A DNA stretch of 64,000 nt from DATKPC01 sp035524275. GTDB lineage: Bacteria > Pseudomonadota > Gammaproteobacteria > Burkholderiales > Burkholderiaceae_F. Positions 37,112 to 46,475 of the stretch are shown piece after piece (position 1 is the stretch's first letter; the number at the start of each line of letters is the position of its first letter). The notes beneath the pieces are model-generated. The model made no database searches. It was not told the origin of the DNA and worked only from the letters and a program-made list of their open reading frames with translations. The position numbers and the translations under genes were made by a program. The stretch spans positions 1-64,000 of the forward strand of contig DATKPC010000037.1 of the NCBI GenBank assembly GCA_035524275.1, read 5' to 3'.

Positions 37112-40100
37112 ATGACCGCCGAATCGTCCTATTACGTCCTCGACGGGCCGAGTGCGCTGTCGGAGTTCCGTGCGGCTCGCCTTCGCGACCAGCTGCAGTC
37201 GATCGATCCGCGCATCGTCCGGCTCGGCGCGCGCCACCTGCATGTCGTGCGCGCGAGCGCGCCGCTCGAAGCCGCCGAGCGGGCGCGGCTTGCCGGCCTG
37301 CTCGACTACGGATTCCCGCCTGCCGAGACGTTGCCGGACGACGCCCGCTTCCTTGTCGTGCCGCGGATCGGCACGATATCGCCGTGGGCCAGCAAGGCGA
37401 CCGAGATCGCGCGCAACTGCGGCTTCTCGAGCGTCGATCGCATCGAGCGCGGGACGTTGTTCGCGATCGGAATGAAGCCGGGTTGGCGCGCATCGGCGCG
37501 GCACCTCGACGACGCGGCCCGACAGCGCATCATCGCCTTGCTGCACGATCGGATGACCGAGAGCGTCGTCGAATCCGACATCGCGCCGGCGCGGCTGTTC
37601 GAGGAACCGCCGTCGCGCCCGCTGCAGACGGTGCCGCTTCGCGCCGAGGGACGCCAGGCGCTCGTCGACGCCAACCGCGCGTGGGGCCTTGCGCTGTCGG
37701 ACGACGAACTCGACTACCTGCGCGATGCGTTCGCGGCCGCAGGCCGCGACCCGACGGACGTCGAGCTGATGATGTTCGCGCAGGCCAATTCGGAGCATTG
37801 CCGGCACAAGATCTTCAACGCGCGGTTCCGCATCGATGGGAAGGACCAGGACGACACGCTGTTCGACCTGGTGCGGGCGACGCACCGGGCGGCGCCGGAC
37901 GGGACGATCGTCGCGTATTCCGACAACGCCGCAGTCCTGAGCGGCGGTGCGGGCCGCGTCTTCGAGCCGGCGAGCGACCATCCGGACGGCGCGATCGGCA
38001 TCGACTACGCGGCGCGCGAAGCGCTCCTGCACATCGTCTTCAAGGTCGAGACGCACAACCATCCGACGGCGATCGCCCCGTTCCCGGGCGCGGCGACGGG
38101 TGCCGGCGGCGAAATCCGCGACGAAGGGGCGACGGGTCGTGGAGCGCGCCCGAAGGCCGGCCTGTGCGGCTTCGCGGTCTCGCACCTGCGCCTGCCCGAT
38201 GCCCCGCGCCGCTGGGAGCGCGACGTCGATGTCGTCGCGCCGTCGTCGGCGGGCGACGCGGCGGCCGACTACGGCCGGCCCGAGCGGATCGCCGGCCCGC
38301 TGCAGATCATGCTCGAGGGCCCGATCGGCGCGGCGGCCTTCCACAACGAATTCGGACGCCCCAACCTGGCCGGATTCTTCCGTGCCTACGAACAGAACGT
38401 CGGCGGCCGACGCCTGGGTTTCCACAAGCCGATCATGCTCGCCGGCGGCATCGGGTCGATCGACGCCCGCCAGGTCGAAAAATGCCCGCTGCCGGCCGGG
38501 ACGCTCCTGGTGCAGCTCGGCGGACCGGGCATGCGCATCGGCCTCGGCGGCGGCGCCGCGTCGAGCCTCGGTTCCGGCGCGAACACGGCGGAGCTCGACT
38601 TCGATTCGGTGCAGCGGGGCAACGCGCAGATGCAGCGACGGGCGCAGGAAGTCATCTCGCGTTGCGCGTCGCTCGGAGCCGGCAATCCGATCCTGTCGAT
38701 CCACGATGTCGGCGCCGGCGGCCTGTCGAACGCGGTCCCGGAGATCGTCCACGGCGCGGCGCAGGGGGCGCGGCTGGACCTGCGGCGTGTCCCGGTCGAG
38801 GAGCACGGGATGAGCCCGCTGGAGACCTGGTGCAACGAGTCGCAGGAGCGGTATGTCCTCGCGGTATCGGCGGAGCGCCTGCCGGCGTTCGAGTGGCTCT
38901 GCGGACGCGAGCGTTGTCCCTACGCGGTCATCGGCACCGTCGTGGATGACGGCCGCCTCGTCGTCGCCCGCGACGAGGGCGGCGCGGCCGTCGACATGTC
39001 GCTTGACGTGCTGCTCGGCAAGCCGCCGCGGATGTTGCGCGACGTGGCGCGGTTGGCGCGACCGGCAGCGGCAATCCGCCTCGACGGGATCGATCTGGCG
39101 GACGTGGCCCTCGATGTGCTGCGCCATCCGAGCGTCGGGTCGAAGGCCTTCCTGATCACGATCGGCGATCGCACGGTCGGGGGCCTGTGCAGCCGCGACC
39201 CGATGGTCGGACCCTGGCAGGTGCCCGTCGCCGATTGCGCGGTGACGCTGCGCGATTTTGACGGTTACGCCGGCGAAGCGCTGGCCCTCGGGGAGCGATC
39301 TCCCGTCGCGGTGCTCTCGCCGGCGGCGGCTTCACGTGTCGCGATCGCCGAGGCGATGCTGAACCTCGCTGCCGCGGACATCGATCCGGCGCGGGTCAAG
39401 CTGTCGGCGAACTGGATGGCCGCCTGCGGCCTTCCGGGCGAGGATGCCGCGCTCTACGACGCGGTGGCGGCGGCCAGTGCGCTGTGCCGCGCGATCGGAG
39501 TCTCGATTCCGGTCGGCAAGGATTCGCTGTCGATGCGCACCGAGTGGCGCGAGCCCGATGGCGAGCGTCGCGTCGCGGCACCGGTGGCGCTGTGCGTCTC
39601 GGCGGCAGCCGCCGTCGCCGACGTCCGGCTGAGCCTGACGCCGCAGCTGCAGGCGCTCGACGAGGACACGGATCTCATCCTCGTCGACCTGTCGGCCGGG
39701 CGTCAGAGGCTGGGCGGGTCGATCCTGGCGCAGGTCGCGAGCCAGCTCGGCGACGAACCTCCCGACCTCGACGAGCCCGCAGCCCTGGTGCAACTCGTGC
39801 GCGCCGTGCGCGAGCTGGCCGCCGGCGGCGACGTTCTCGCCTACCACGACCGTTCCGACGGCGGCCTGTTCGCGTGCGCCGCGGAGATGGCTTTCGCCGG
39901 GCATTGCGGGGTCGTCCTCAACGTCGACGTCCTCGCCTTCGATACGCTGGCGGCAGACTGGGGCGACTACAAGATCCGGCCGGAGCAGGTTTCGATTCGC
40001 CGCAACGACCTGACGCTGCGCGCGCTGTTCAACGAGGAACCGGGCTGCCTGCTGCAGGTTCGGCGCGCGCGGCGCGCCAGCGTCATGGACCGTTTGCGGG

Positions 40101-41143
40101 CGGCGGGCCTGGGTGCCTGCAGCCACGTCGTCGGTCGCCCCGACAAGCGAGACGTCGTCGAGGTCTGGCGCGACGCCCGGCCGGTCTTCAGCCGGGCGCG
40201 CGCCGAGCTGCAGCGCGCGTGGTCGGAGGTGTCGTGGCGCATCGCGAGGCGGCGCGACAACCCGGCATGCGCCGACGCGGAGTACGAGGGCATCGGCGAT
40301 GCGGCACGCGGCGGATTGTCGATGCACCTCACGTTCGACGCGGCGCAGGATGTCGCGGCTCCCCACATCGCCCGCGGTGCGCGACCGCGCCTCGCCGTGC
40401 TGCGCGAGCAGGGCGTCAACAGCCAGGTGGAGACGGCGGCGGCGTTCGCGCGCGCCGGCTTCGACGCGGTCGATGTCCACATGACCGATCTCATCAGCGG
40501 CCGCGTTTCGCTGGACGCTTTCGCGGGTCTCGTTGCGTGCGGCGGCTTCTCGTACGGCGACGTCCTCGGCGGCGGCGGCGGCTGGGCCCGGACGATCCTC
40601 TACAACGCGCGCCTCGCCGCGCAGTTCGCGCAGTTCTTCGGCCGCTCGGAGACGTTCGCGCTCGGCATCTGCAACGGCTGCCAGATGATGAGCCAGCTGA
40701 AGTCGATCATTCCCGGCGCTGCCGACTGGCCGCGCTTCGAGCGCAATGCCTCGGAGCAGTTCGAGGCGCGCCTGGCCACCGTCGAGGTGGCCGAATCGCC
40801 GTCGATCTTCCTCGCCGGGATGGCGGGAAGTCGCATGCCGATCGCCTGCGCGCACGGCGAGGGCCGGGCGGTGTTCGCGAGCCCGCAGGCCGAAGCGCGC
40901 GCGCGGGTCGCGCTGCGGTTCGTCGACGACCGCGGCGCGCCGACCGAGCGCTATCCGGACAACCCGAACGGTTCGCCGTCCGGGATCACCGGGCTCACGA
41001 CCGACGATGGTCGCTTCACGATACTGATGCCGCATCCGGAGCGGGTCCGCCGGACGGTGCAGATGTCGTGGCAGCCTGCGGGGCTCGCGGAGGATTCGCC
41101 CTGGATGCGTCTGTTCCGCAACGCCAGGGCGTGGATCGGCTGA
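37112..41143 (+). CDS. purL: Phosphoribosylformylglycinamidine synthase PurL
   Basis: Fourth step of purine synthesis: FGAR + glutamine + ATP to FGAM. A single-chain, large-type enzyme of 1343 residues (E. coli 1295). The N-terminal PurS-like region is followed by the linker and the two AIRS-like halves (NSEHCRHKIFN, FKVETHNHPTAIAPFPGAATGAGG, DVGAGGLSNAVPE, KDSLSM, YHDRSDGGLF). The C-terminal class I glutamine amidotransferase domain has the nucleophile in LGICNGCQMMSQL and MPHPERV at the end. A GTG at 37082 would add ten residues. Convergent with the ppiC gene. Confidence 0.97.
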   Translation: MTAESSYYVLDGPSALSEFRAARLRDQLQSIDPRIVRLGARHLHVVRASAPLEAAERARLAGLLDYGFPPAETLPDDARFLVVPRIGTISPWASKATEIARNCGFSSVDRIERGTLFAIGMKPGWRASARHLDDAARQRIIALLHDRMTESVVESDIAPARLFEEPPSRPLQTVPLRAEGRQALVDANRAWGLALSDDELDYLRDAFAAAGRDPTDVELMMFAQANSEHCRHKIFNARFRIDGKDQDDTLFDLVRATHRAAPDGTIVAYSDNAAVLSGGAGRVFEPASDHPDGAIGIDYAAREALLHIVFKVETHNHPTAIAPFPGAATGAGGEIRDEGATGRGARPKAGLCGFAVSHLRLPDAPRRWERDVDVVAPSSAGDAAADYGRPERIAGPLQIMLEGPIGAAAFHNEFGRPNLAGFFRAYEQNVGGRRLGFHKPIMLAGGIGSIDARQVEKCPLPAGTLLVQLGGPGMRIGLGGGAASSLGSGANTAELDFDSVQRGNAQMQRRAQEVISRCASLGAGNPILSIHDVGAGGLSNAVPEIVHGAAQGARLDLRRVPVEEHGMSPLETWCNESQERYVLAVSAERLPAFEWLCGRERCPYAVIGTVVDDGRLVVARDEGGAAVDMSLDVLLGKPPRMLRDVARLARPAAAIRLDGIDLADVALDVLRHPSVGSKAFLITIGDRTVGGLCSRDPMVGPWQVPVADCAVTLRDFDGYAGEALALGERSPVAVLSPAAASRVAIAEAMLNLAAADIDPARVKLSANWMAACGLPGEDAALYDAVAAASALCRAIGVSIPVGKDSLSMRTEWREPDGERRVAAPVALCVSAAAAVADVRLSLTPQLQALDEDTDLILVDLSAGRQRLGGSILAQVASQLGDEPPDLDEPAALVQLVRAVRELAAGGDVLAYHDRSDGGLFACAAEMAFAGHCGVVLNVDVLAFDTLAADWGDYKIRPEQVSIRRNDLTLRALFNEEPGCLLQVRRARRASVMDRLRAAGLGACSHVVGRPDKRDVVEVWRDARPVFSRARAELQRAWSEVSWRIARRRDNPACADAEYEGIGDAARGGLSMHLTFDAAQDVAAPHIARGARPRLAVLREQGVNSQVETAAAFARAGFDAVDVHMTDLISGRVSLDAFAGLVACGGFSYGDVLGGGGGWARTILYNARLAAQFAQFFGRSETFALGICNGCQMMSQLKSIIPGAADWPRFERNASEQFEARLATVEVAESPSIFLAGMAGSRMPIACAHGEGRAVFASPQAEARARVALRFVDDRGAPTERYPDNPNGSPSGITGLTTDDGRFTILMPHPERVRRTVQMSWQPAGLAEDSPWMRLFRNARAWIG

Positions 41144-41177
41144 GCGTGCCGGCGGACGCCGGCGCGCGGTCACGGAC

Positions 41178-41948
41178 CTACTGGACCTTGGCCTTCTTCT
41201 TCAGTCCTTCGACGAAGGCCTGGATGCGCTGCTGCTGAAGCGCCTCGGTGATCTGCTGCTTGACCTGCTCCAGCGGCGGCGCCTTCTGGTCGCGCACGTC
41301 GTCAAGGCGGATCACGTGCCACCCGAATTGCGTCTGCACGGGCGCCTGCGTGAACTGGCCCTTTTCCAGCTTCACCATCGCTTCGGAGAACGGCTTGACG
41401 TAGGCACCCGGCGCCGCCCAGTCGAGGTCGCCGCCGTTCGCCGCGGAGCCGGCGTCCTTCGACTTCTTCGCGAGTTCCTCGAACTTCGCGCCCTTGTTGA
41501 GCTGGTCGATGATGTCCTTCGCCTCGGCCTCGCTGCCGACGAGGATGTGGCGCGCCTTGTATTCCTTGTCGCCGGCTGCCTGCTTCTGCTTGTCGTATTC
41601 GGCCTGGACCTGCGCGTCCGTGATCGGGTTCTTCTGCAGCTCGTCGCGCAACAGCCCCTGGATGACCGTGTTCTGCCGGTTGATGTCGATCTGGAACTTG
41701 ACGTCCGGCCGCTCGGGGATGCCGCGCTTGGTCGCCTCCTGCATCAGGATCTCGCGCTCGACGAGCTGGTCGTGGATCCGCTTGCGCAGTTCCGGCGTGT
41801 CGGGCTGGCCGATCTGCTTGACGAAGGCGTCTTCGAGGGTCTTGGGGATCGGCTTGTTGTTGACGACGGCGGTGTTCTGCGCACTGGCGGTCTGGACCGC
41901 GCCTACGAACGAGACGGCGCAGGCCGCGGCTACGAGGATTCGACGCAT
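41178..41948 (-). CDS. Periplasmic peptidyl-prolyl isomerase, parvulin type (PpiC/PrsA-like)
   Basis: 256 residues. A signal peptide (MRRILVAAACAVSFVGAVQTASA) directs export. A SurA-like helical N-terminal region (DTPELRKRIHDQLVEREILMQ) precedes one parvulin domain: EYKARHILVGSEAEA, GGDLDWAAPGAYVKPFSEAM and QTQFGWHVIRLDD. It assists folding of exported proteins. It lies downstream of yciB and bolA on the same strand (7-nt gap after bolA), an arrangement common in betaproteobacteria. Confidence 0.92.
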   Translation of the reverse strand: MRRILVAAACAVSFVGAVQTASAQNTAVVNNKPIPKTLEDAFVKQIGQPDTPELRKRIHDQLVEREILMQEATKRGIPERPDVKFQIDINRQNTVIQGLLRDELQKNPITDAQVQAEYDKQKQAAGDKEYKARHILVGSEAEAKDIIDQLNKGAKFEELAKKSKDAGSAANGGDLDWAAPGAYVKPFSEAMVKLEKGQFTQAPVQTQFGWHVIRLDDVRDQKAPPLEQVKQQITEALQQQRIQAFVEGLKKKAKVQ

Positions 41949-41955
41949 GAGGGAG

Positions 41956-42297
41956 TCACTTTCCAACGAAAGGTGGTGCTGCGGCGCGAACTCCGGCGGG
42001 CGACGGCGCCTCGTCGGGGGCCAGCAGCGTGAGCGCGAGCGCATGAACGTCGCGCGGGATGAGATCGCTCAATAAATCATACACGAGGCGATGCCGCGCC
42101 ACCCGCGCAAGGCCGCGGAATCGCGCCGAGACCAGCCGCACGCGGAAATGTCCGGCGCCGCCGGCGCTCGCATGGCCGGCGTGCAGGTGGCTGTCGTCGC
42201 CGATCTCCAATTCGATCGGATCGAGCCCCTGCAGCCGCTGCCGGATGGCTTCGGCGCGCGCGCCGCCCGCATCGCCTGTCGCGCCGCGGGAGGTCAT
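41956..42297 (-). CDS. bolA: BolA family protein
   Basis: 113 residues with the BolA fold: ARAEAIRQRLQGLDPIELEIGDDSHLHAGHASAGGAGHFRVRLVS is the family core by pattern (SHxHAGH), then FRGLARVARHRLVYDLLSDLI. BolA proteins bind Fe-S glutaredoxins and affect cell shape and biofilm formation. The ATG overlaps the yciB stop (ATGA). The C-terminal ~20 residues are a non-conserved tail. Confidence 0.92.
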   Translation of the reverse strand: MTSRGATGDAGGARAEAIRQRLQGLDPIELEIGDDSHLHAGHASAGGAGHFRVRLVSARFRGLARVARHRLVYDLLSDLIPRDVHALALTLLAPDEAPSPAGVRAAAPPFVGK

Positions 42298-42920
42298 GAG
42301 TCCGGCGCCTGCTGCATGTGCCGCGCCATCACCGCGGCCGTCGCAAGCGAGAACGCGAGCGTGAGGCCGAAGAGCCCGAACGTCTTGAAGTTGACCCAGC
42401 TTTCAGTCGGCAGCAGCCACGCGACGCCGATATTGAGCGCGCCGAGGATGACGAAGAATGCGCTCCAGGCGACGAGCAGGCGATCCCACAGCGGGGCCGG
42501 CAGCGTGATCTCGTCGCCGAGAATGATGCCAAGGAGGTTGCGGCCGCGCAGCAGCTTGCCGCCGAGAAGGATGGCCGCGAACGACCAGTACAGCAGCGTC
42601 GGCTTCCACTTGATGAACCATTCGTTCTGCAGCCAGATCGTCAGGCTGCCGAAGACGACGACGAGCACGGCGCTCACCCAGACCATCGGCTTGATCGGGC
42701 TGCGGCGCACCGCGAGGATCGCGATCTGCGCGATCGTCGCGATGATCGCCACCAGCGTCGCGAAGACGACCGCGAGGAGGTCGCCGGGTGCCAGGCCCGT
42801 CGCATTCAGCGCGCCGACGATCCCGGTGACCCAGGCGAGCGTCGCGTCCGGGAACGCGCGTGCGAACTTGAATGCTCCGAAGAAGGCAATGACCGGAAAC
42901 AGGTCGACCAGGATCTTCAT
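42294..42920 (-). CDS. yciB: Inner-membrane septation protein YciB (IspA/IspZ family)
   Basis: 208 residues with five or six TM helices: MKILVDLFPVIAFFGAFKFA is the family N-terminus, followed by PMVWVSAVLVVVFGSLTIWLQNEWFIKWKPT and WVNFKTFGLFGLTLAFSLATA. YciB interacts with the divisome and elongasome and affects envelope integrity. GAGGGCGGG precedes the ATG. It is the first gene of yciB-bolA-ppiC. Confidence 0.93.
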   Translation of the reverse strand: MKILVDLFPVIAFFGAFKFARAFPDATLAWVTGIVGALNATGLAPGDLLAVVFATLVAIIATIAQIAILAVRRSPIKPMVWVSAVLVVVFGSLTIWLQNEWFIKWKPTLLYWSFAAILLGGKLLRGRNLLGIILGDEITLPAPLWDRLLVAWSAFFVILGALNIGVAWLLPTESWVNFKTFGLFGLTLAFSLATAAVMARHMQQAPDS

Positions 42921-43289
42921 CGACCCGCCCTCGTGGCTGCTTCGGATACCTGCCGTTCGAACGGCCGCGTCGTCGAGTGGGTCTTGGTCGTCATGGACTT
43001 GAGTAGCGAGTGGGTCGAATGCCGTTGACGGGGCGTTCCGGGTGGCGAAGCGACGGCCGCGCGACGCCAGCGGCGCCGCGCCAGCTGCCGGCGATGCCTT
43101 CATCGGTGGCACAATCCCCGCAATCCGGTCCGGGTATCGAAGCCGGGTATCCCGGGCCCGGCCGACGCCCGCGTCGGCGTCGGCACGTATCGAGGAGCGG
43201 CCGATTGTAGACGCCTGCCATCGGCGCCTGCCCCGAAGCGGCGGCAGCGGCGAGACGGGCCGGTATTCCACGGCGAGGAGAGGATCCAG
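42921..43289. other. Divergent spacer yciB / acyl-CoA ligase (369 nt)
   Basis: No gene is supported. It holds the upstream regions of two divergent genes. The only recognisable signal is a GG-N10-GC element at 43107. Short in-frame openings here lack a ribosome-binding site or family resemblance. Confidence 0.5.
43107..43121 (+). promoter_or_regulatory. Sigma-54-like -24/-12 element (weak)
   Basis: TGGCAC, then five nt, then CCGC. The -24 half is a perfect TGGCAC and the GG-GC spacing is correct, but the -12 half is CCGC rather than TTGC. It would transcribe toward the acyl-CoA ligase gene 169 nt away. No enhancer-binding-protein gene is nearby. Confidence 0.2.
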
Positions 43290-44918
43290 ATGCAAGGCTT
43301 GATGATGCAGATGCCCCTGCTGGTCTCGGGGCTGATCAGGCACGCCGACCGGCATCACGGCGATGTCGAGGTCGTGTCGCGGCGCGTCGAGGGCGACGTG
43401 CATCGCACCACCTATCGCGAGGTGCATCGACGATCCCGCCAGATGGCCAATGCGCTGCGCGCGCTCGGCGTGCGCGAGGGCGACCGCGTCGCGACGCTGG
43501 CCTGGAACGGCTACCGGCACCTGGAGTTGTACTTCGCCGTCTCCGGAAGCGGCGCCGTCCTGCATACGATCAATCCGCGACTGCACGTCGAGCAGATCGC
43601 ATGGATCGCGAACCACGCCGAGGATGCGGTCCTCTTCTTCGACCTGACGTTCCTGCCGATCATCGAGCAGCTCGCGGCGCAGGCGAAAACGGTGCGGCAC
43701 TGGATCGCGATGATCGATCGCGACAGGATGCCGCCGAACTCGAACGTCCCGGGCCTGCTCTGCTACGAGGATCTCGTCGCGCAGGCCTCCGAAGCCTTCG
43801 AGTGGCCGGAATTCGACGAAAACACCGCCTCGTCGCTGTGCTACACCTCCGGGACGACGGGAAACCCGAAGGGCGCGCTCTACAGCCATCGCTCGACGCT
43901 GCTGCACACGTTCGCGATCGCGCTCCCGGATTCCCTCGACCTTTCGGCAACCGACGCGATCCTGCCGGTCGTGCCGATGTTCCACGTCAACGCGTGGGGC
44001 CTGCCGTATGCGGCGCCGATGGTGGGCGCGAAGCTCGTCATGCCGGGCGCCCAGCTCGACGGCAAATCGCTCTACGAACTGCTCGATGGCGAGCGCGTCA
44101 CCGTGTCGGCCGGCGTCCCGACGGTGTGGCAGGGGCTGCTCGCCCACGCCGAGGCCCATGGCCTGCGCTTCCGCAGCATGAAGCGCACGGTGATCGGCGG
44201 CTCCGCCTGCCCGCCGGCGATGTTGAAGATGTTCCAGGAAAAATACGGCGTCCACGTGCTGCATGCCTGGGGCATGACCGAGATGAGCCCGGTGGGGACG
44301 GTCGGCACGCTCAAGGAGAAGCACCGCGACTGGACCGAGGCGCAGCGGGAACTGCTGCAGGCGAAGCAGGGGCGCTCGATCTTCGGCGTCGACATGAAGA
44401 TCGTCGGCGACGACGGCGAGGAACTGCCGTGGGACGGCAAGGCGTTCGGCGACCTGCTGGTACGCGGCCCCTGGGTCGTGCGCGAGTACTTCAAGGGCGA
44501 GGGCGGGCCGGCGCTGCGCGGTGGCTGGTTCCCGACCGGGGACGTCGCGACGATCGACGCCGACGGCTACATGCAGATCACGGACCGCAGCAAGGACGTC
44601 ATCAAGTCGGGCGGCGAGTGGATCAGCTCGATCGACATCGAGAACATCGCCGTCGCGCATCCCGCGGTCGCGATGGCGGCGTGCATTGCGGCGCGGCATC
44701 CGAAGTGGGACGAACGGCCGCTGCTCGTCGTCGTGCCCAAGCCGGGACAGAAGCCGACGCGCGAGGAGATCCTTGCCTTCTACGAGGGCAAGGTCGCGAA
44801 ATGGCAGGTTCCCGACGACGTCATCTTCGTCGAGGCGATCCCGCTGGGCGCGACCGGAAAGATGTTGAAGGCGAGGTTGCGCGCGCAGTTCAAGGACTAC
44901 AAGTTCCCCGGGGCCTGA
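43290..44918 (+). CDS. Medium/long-chain acyl-CoA ligase (AMP-forming, AlkK-like)
   Basis: Activates a carboxylic acid to its CoA thioester via an acyl-adenylate; 542 residues. P-loop CYTSGTTGNPKGALYSH near 190-206, A5 motif HAWGMTEMSP, A7 GWFPTGDVATID, hinge ITDRSKDVIKSGGEWIS, and the catalytic Lys in GATGKMLKARL near the C-terminus. It is closest by pattern to AlkK and FadD3-like ligases, and the chain length cannot be fixed. GGAGAGGATCC precedes the ATG. It lies just upstream of the ABC transporter and dehydrogenase genes on the same strand, suggesting one catabolic unit. Confidence 0.9.
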   Translation: MQGLMMQMPLLVSGLIRHADRHHGDVEVVSRRVEGDVHRTTYREVHRRSRQMANALRALGVREGDRVATLAWNGYRHLELYFAVSGSGAVLHTINPRLHVEQIAWIANHAEDAVLFFDLTFLPIIEQLAAQAKTVRHWIAMIDRDRMPPNSNVPGLLCYEDLVAQASEAFEWPEFDENTASSLCYTSGTTGNPKGALYSHRSTLLHTFAIALPDSLDLSATDAILPVVPMFHVNAWGLPYAAPMVGAKLVMPGAQLDGKSLYELLDGERVTVSAGVPTVWQGLLAHAEAHGLRFRSMKRTVIGGSACPPAMLKMFQEKYGVHVLHAWGMTEMSPVGTVGTLKEKHRDWTEAQRELLQAKQGRSIFGVDMKIVGDDGEELPWDGKAFGDLLVRGPWVVREYFKGEGGPALRGGWFPTGDVATIDADGYMQITDRSKDVIKSGGEWISSIDIENIAVAHPAVAMAACIAARHPKWDERPLLVVVPKPGQKPTREEILAFYEGKVAKWQVPDDVIFVEAIPLGATGKMLKARLRAQFKDYKFPGA

Positions 44919-44931
44919 CCCGGGTCGGCAG

Positions 44932-44954
44932 CGCCTGCTGCGGCGCAGCGGGCG
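44932..44954 (+). terminator. GC-rich hairpin after the acyl-CoA ligase gene
   Basis: CGCCTGCTGC and GCAGCGGGCG pair over 10 bp (one G-T wobble) around a 3-nt loop, beginning 13 nt after the stop. There is no T-tract, so it may only attenuate or stabilise the upstream mRNA. Confidence 0.35.
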
Positions 44955-45124
44955 CGTAGTCTCCCGGCCTTCCTTTACGGTCGGCGGCCGCGACGGTATT
45001 CTGCCGCTGCGCCCACGCGTGGCGCCGCGGGACACGCCGGCTCCAGGGCACGGCCCCGACGACGATAGGAGACGCCGGTCCACCCCGGGCCGGTCGGAGT
45101 TCTTGCTGCGAGGAGATGATTCCC

Positions 45125-46396
45125 ATGGACCTGATACGCGTGCCGATGCGCGGTCGCGCAGCCGCGGCGGTGGCGGCGTGCATTCTTGGCGTGCTGGCCA
45201 CCAGCGCGCGCGCCGATGACCAGACCGTTCGCGTCGGATTCATCGATCCGTTGTCCGGATTGATGGGGCCGGTCGGCAACAACCAGCTTCACAGCTGGCA
45301 GTACGTCGCGGACATCGCCAACCGCGACCACTGGGCAAAGGGCGTGAAGTTCGAGATCGTTGCGTTCGACAACAAGCTCAGCCCGCAGGAAAGCCTCAAT
45401 AACCTGAAGTCGGCGACCGACCAGGGCATCCGCTACGTCGTCCAGGGCAACGGCTCGAGCGTGGCGCTCGCGCTCGTCGACGGGATCAACAAGTTCAACG
45501 ACCGCAATCCGGGCAAGGAAGTCGTCTTCCTCAACTATGCGGCGGTCGATCCCGACCTGACGAACGCCAAGTGCAGCTTCTGGCACTTCCGGCTGGACGC
45601 GAATTCGGACATGAAGATGGAGGCGCTGACGACGTACATGAAGGGGCAGCCCAGGATCAAGAACGTCTACCTGATCAACCAGGACTATTCGTTCGGGCAG
45701 TCGGTACGAAAGACGGCCCGCGAGTACCTGGCGCGCAAGCGGCCCGACGTGCAGATCGTCGGCGACGACCTGCACCCGCTCGCAAAGGTGACGGATTTTT
45801 CGCAGTACGTCGCGAAGATGAAGGCGGCCGGCACCGATACGGTGATCACCGGCAACTGGGGTTCCGACCTGGCGCTGCTCATCAAGGCCGCGCACGAGGC
45901 CGGCCTCGAGGCCAACTTCTACACCTACTACGCCGGCACGACGGGCGTCCCGACGCAGATGGGGGCGGACGGCGTCGACCGCGTGCGCTACGTCGCCTAC
46001 TGGAACGTGAACCCCGGCACGCCGGCAAGCGATGCGCTCGTCACCGGGTTCAAGCAGCGCTTCAAGGACGACTACTACACGCTGGCCACCTGGACCGGGC
46101 TGAAGCTGCTTGCCGAAGGCATCAACAAGGCGAAGTCGACCGACCCGGTCAAGGTCGCGTACGCGATGGAGGGCCTGCGCTTCGCGGGGATCAACGGCGA
46201 CATCGAGATGCGCGCGACCGACCACCAGGCGCAGCAGCAACTCGTGATCGCGAGCTGGCAGAAGGTCGACGGAAAGATCGTGCGCTTCGACCAGGAGAAC
46301 ACCGGCTACGGCTGGCGCACCGAGGCGACGCTCGACCCGTACGTCGCGGCGCAGCCGACGTCGTGCCAGATGCAGCGTCCCGCGAAGCCCAACTGA
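45125..46396 (+). CDS. ABC transporter substrate-binding protein (LivK-like, HAAT family)
   Basis: 423 residues. An N-terminal signal peptide (RGRAAAAVAACILGVLATSARA) is followed by a type I periplasmic-binding fold: VRVGFIDPLSGLMGPVG, QGIRYVVQGNGSSVALAL, YLINQDYSFGQSVRKTAREYL and VAYAMEGLRFAGINGDIEMRATDHQAQQ. AGGAG 9 nt upstream of the ATG at 45125 favours it over the ATG at 45116. It delivers its ligand to the permease encoded next. The family binds branched-chain amino acids, amides, urea or aromatic and other carboxylates; the neighbouring ligase and dehydrogenases point to an organic acid. Confidence 0.9.
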   Translation: MDLIRVPMRGRAAAAVAACILGVLATSARADDQTVRVGFIDPLSGLMGPVGNNQLHSWQYVADIANRDHWAKGVKFEIVAFDNKLSPQESLNNLKSATDQGIRYVVQGNGSSVALALVDGINKFNDRNPGKEVVFLNYAAVDPDLTNAKCSFWHFRLDANSDMKMEALTTYMKGQPRIKNVYLINQDYSFGQSVRKTAREYLARKRPDVQIVGDDLHPLAKVTDFSQYVAKMKAAGTDTVITGNWGSDLALLIKAAHEAGLEANFYTYYAGTTGVPTQMGADGVDRVRYVAYWNVNPGTPASDALVTGFKQRFKDDYYTLATWTGLKLLAEGINKAKSTDPVKVAYAMEGLRFAGINGDIEMRATDHQAQQQLVIASWQKVDGKIVRFDQENTGYGWRTEATLDPYVAAQPTSCQMQRPAKPN

Positions 46397-46475
46397 TGAC
46401 GGAGGCCGGCTGGCGGAGCCGCGGATGCGGCTCCGCCGGGCGCACGCGCCGCAAGGATCGGCCCGGTCCGCGCCG

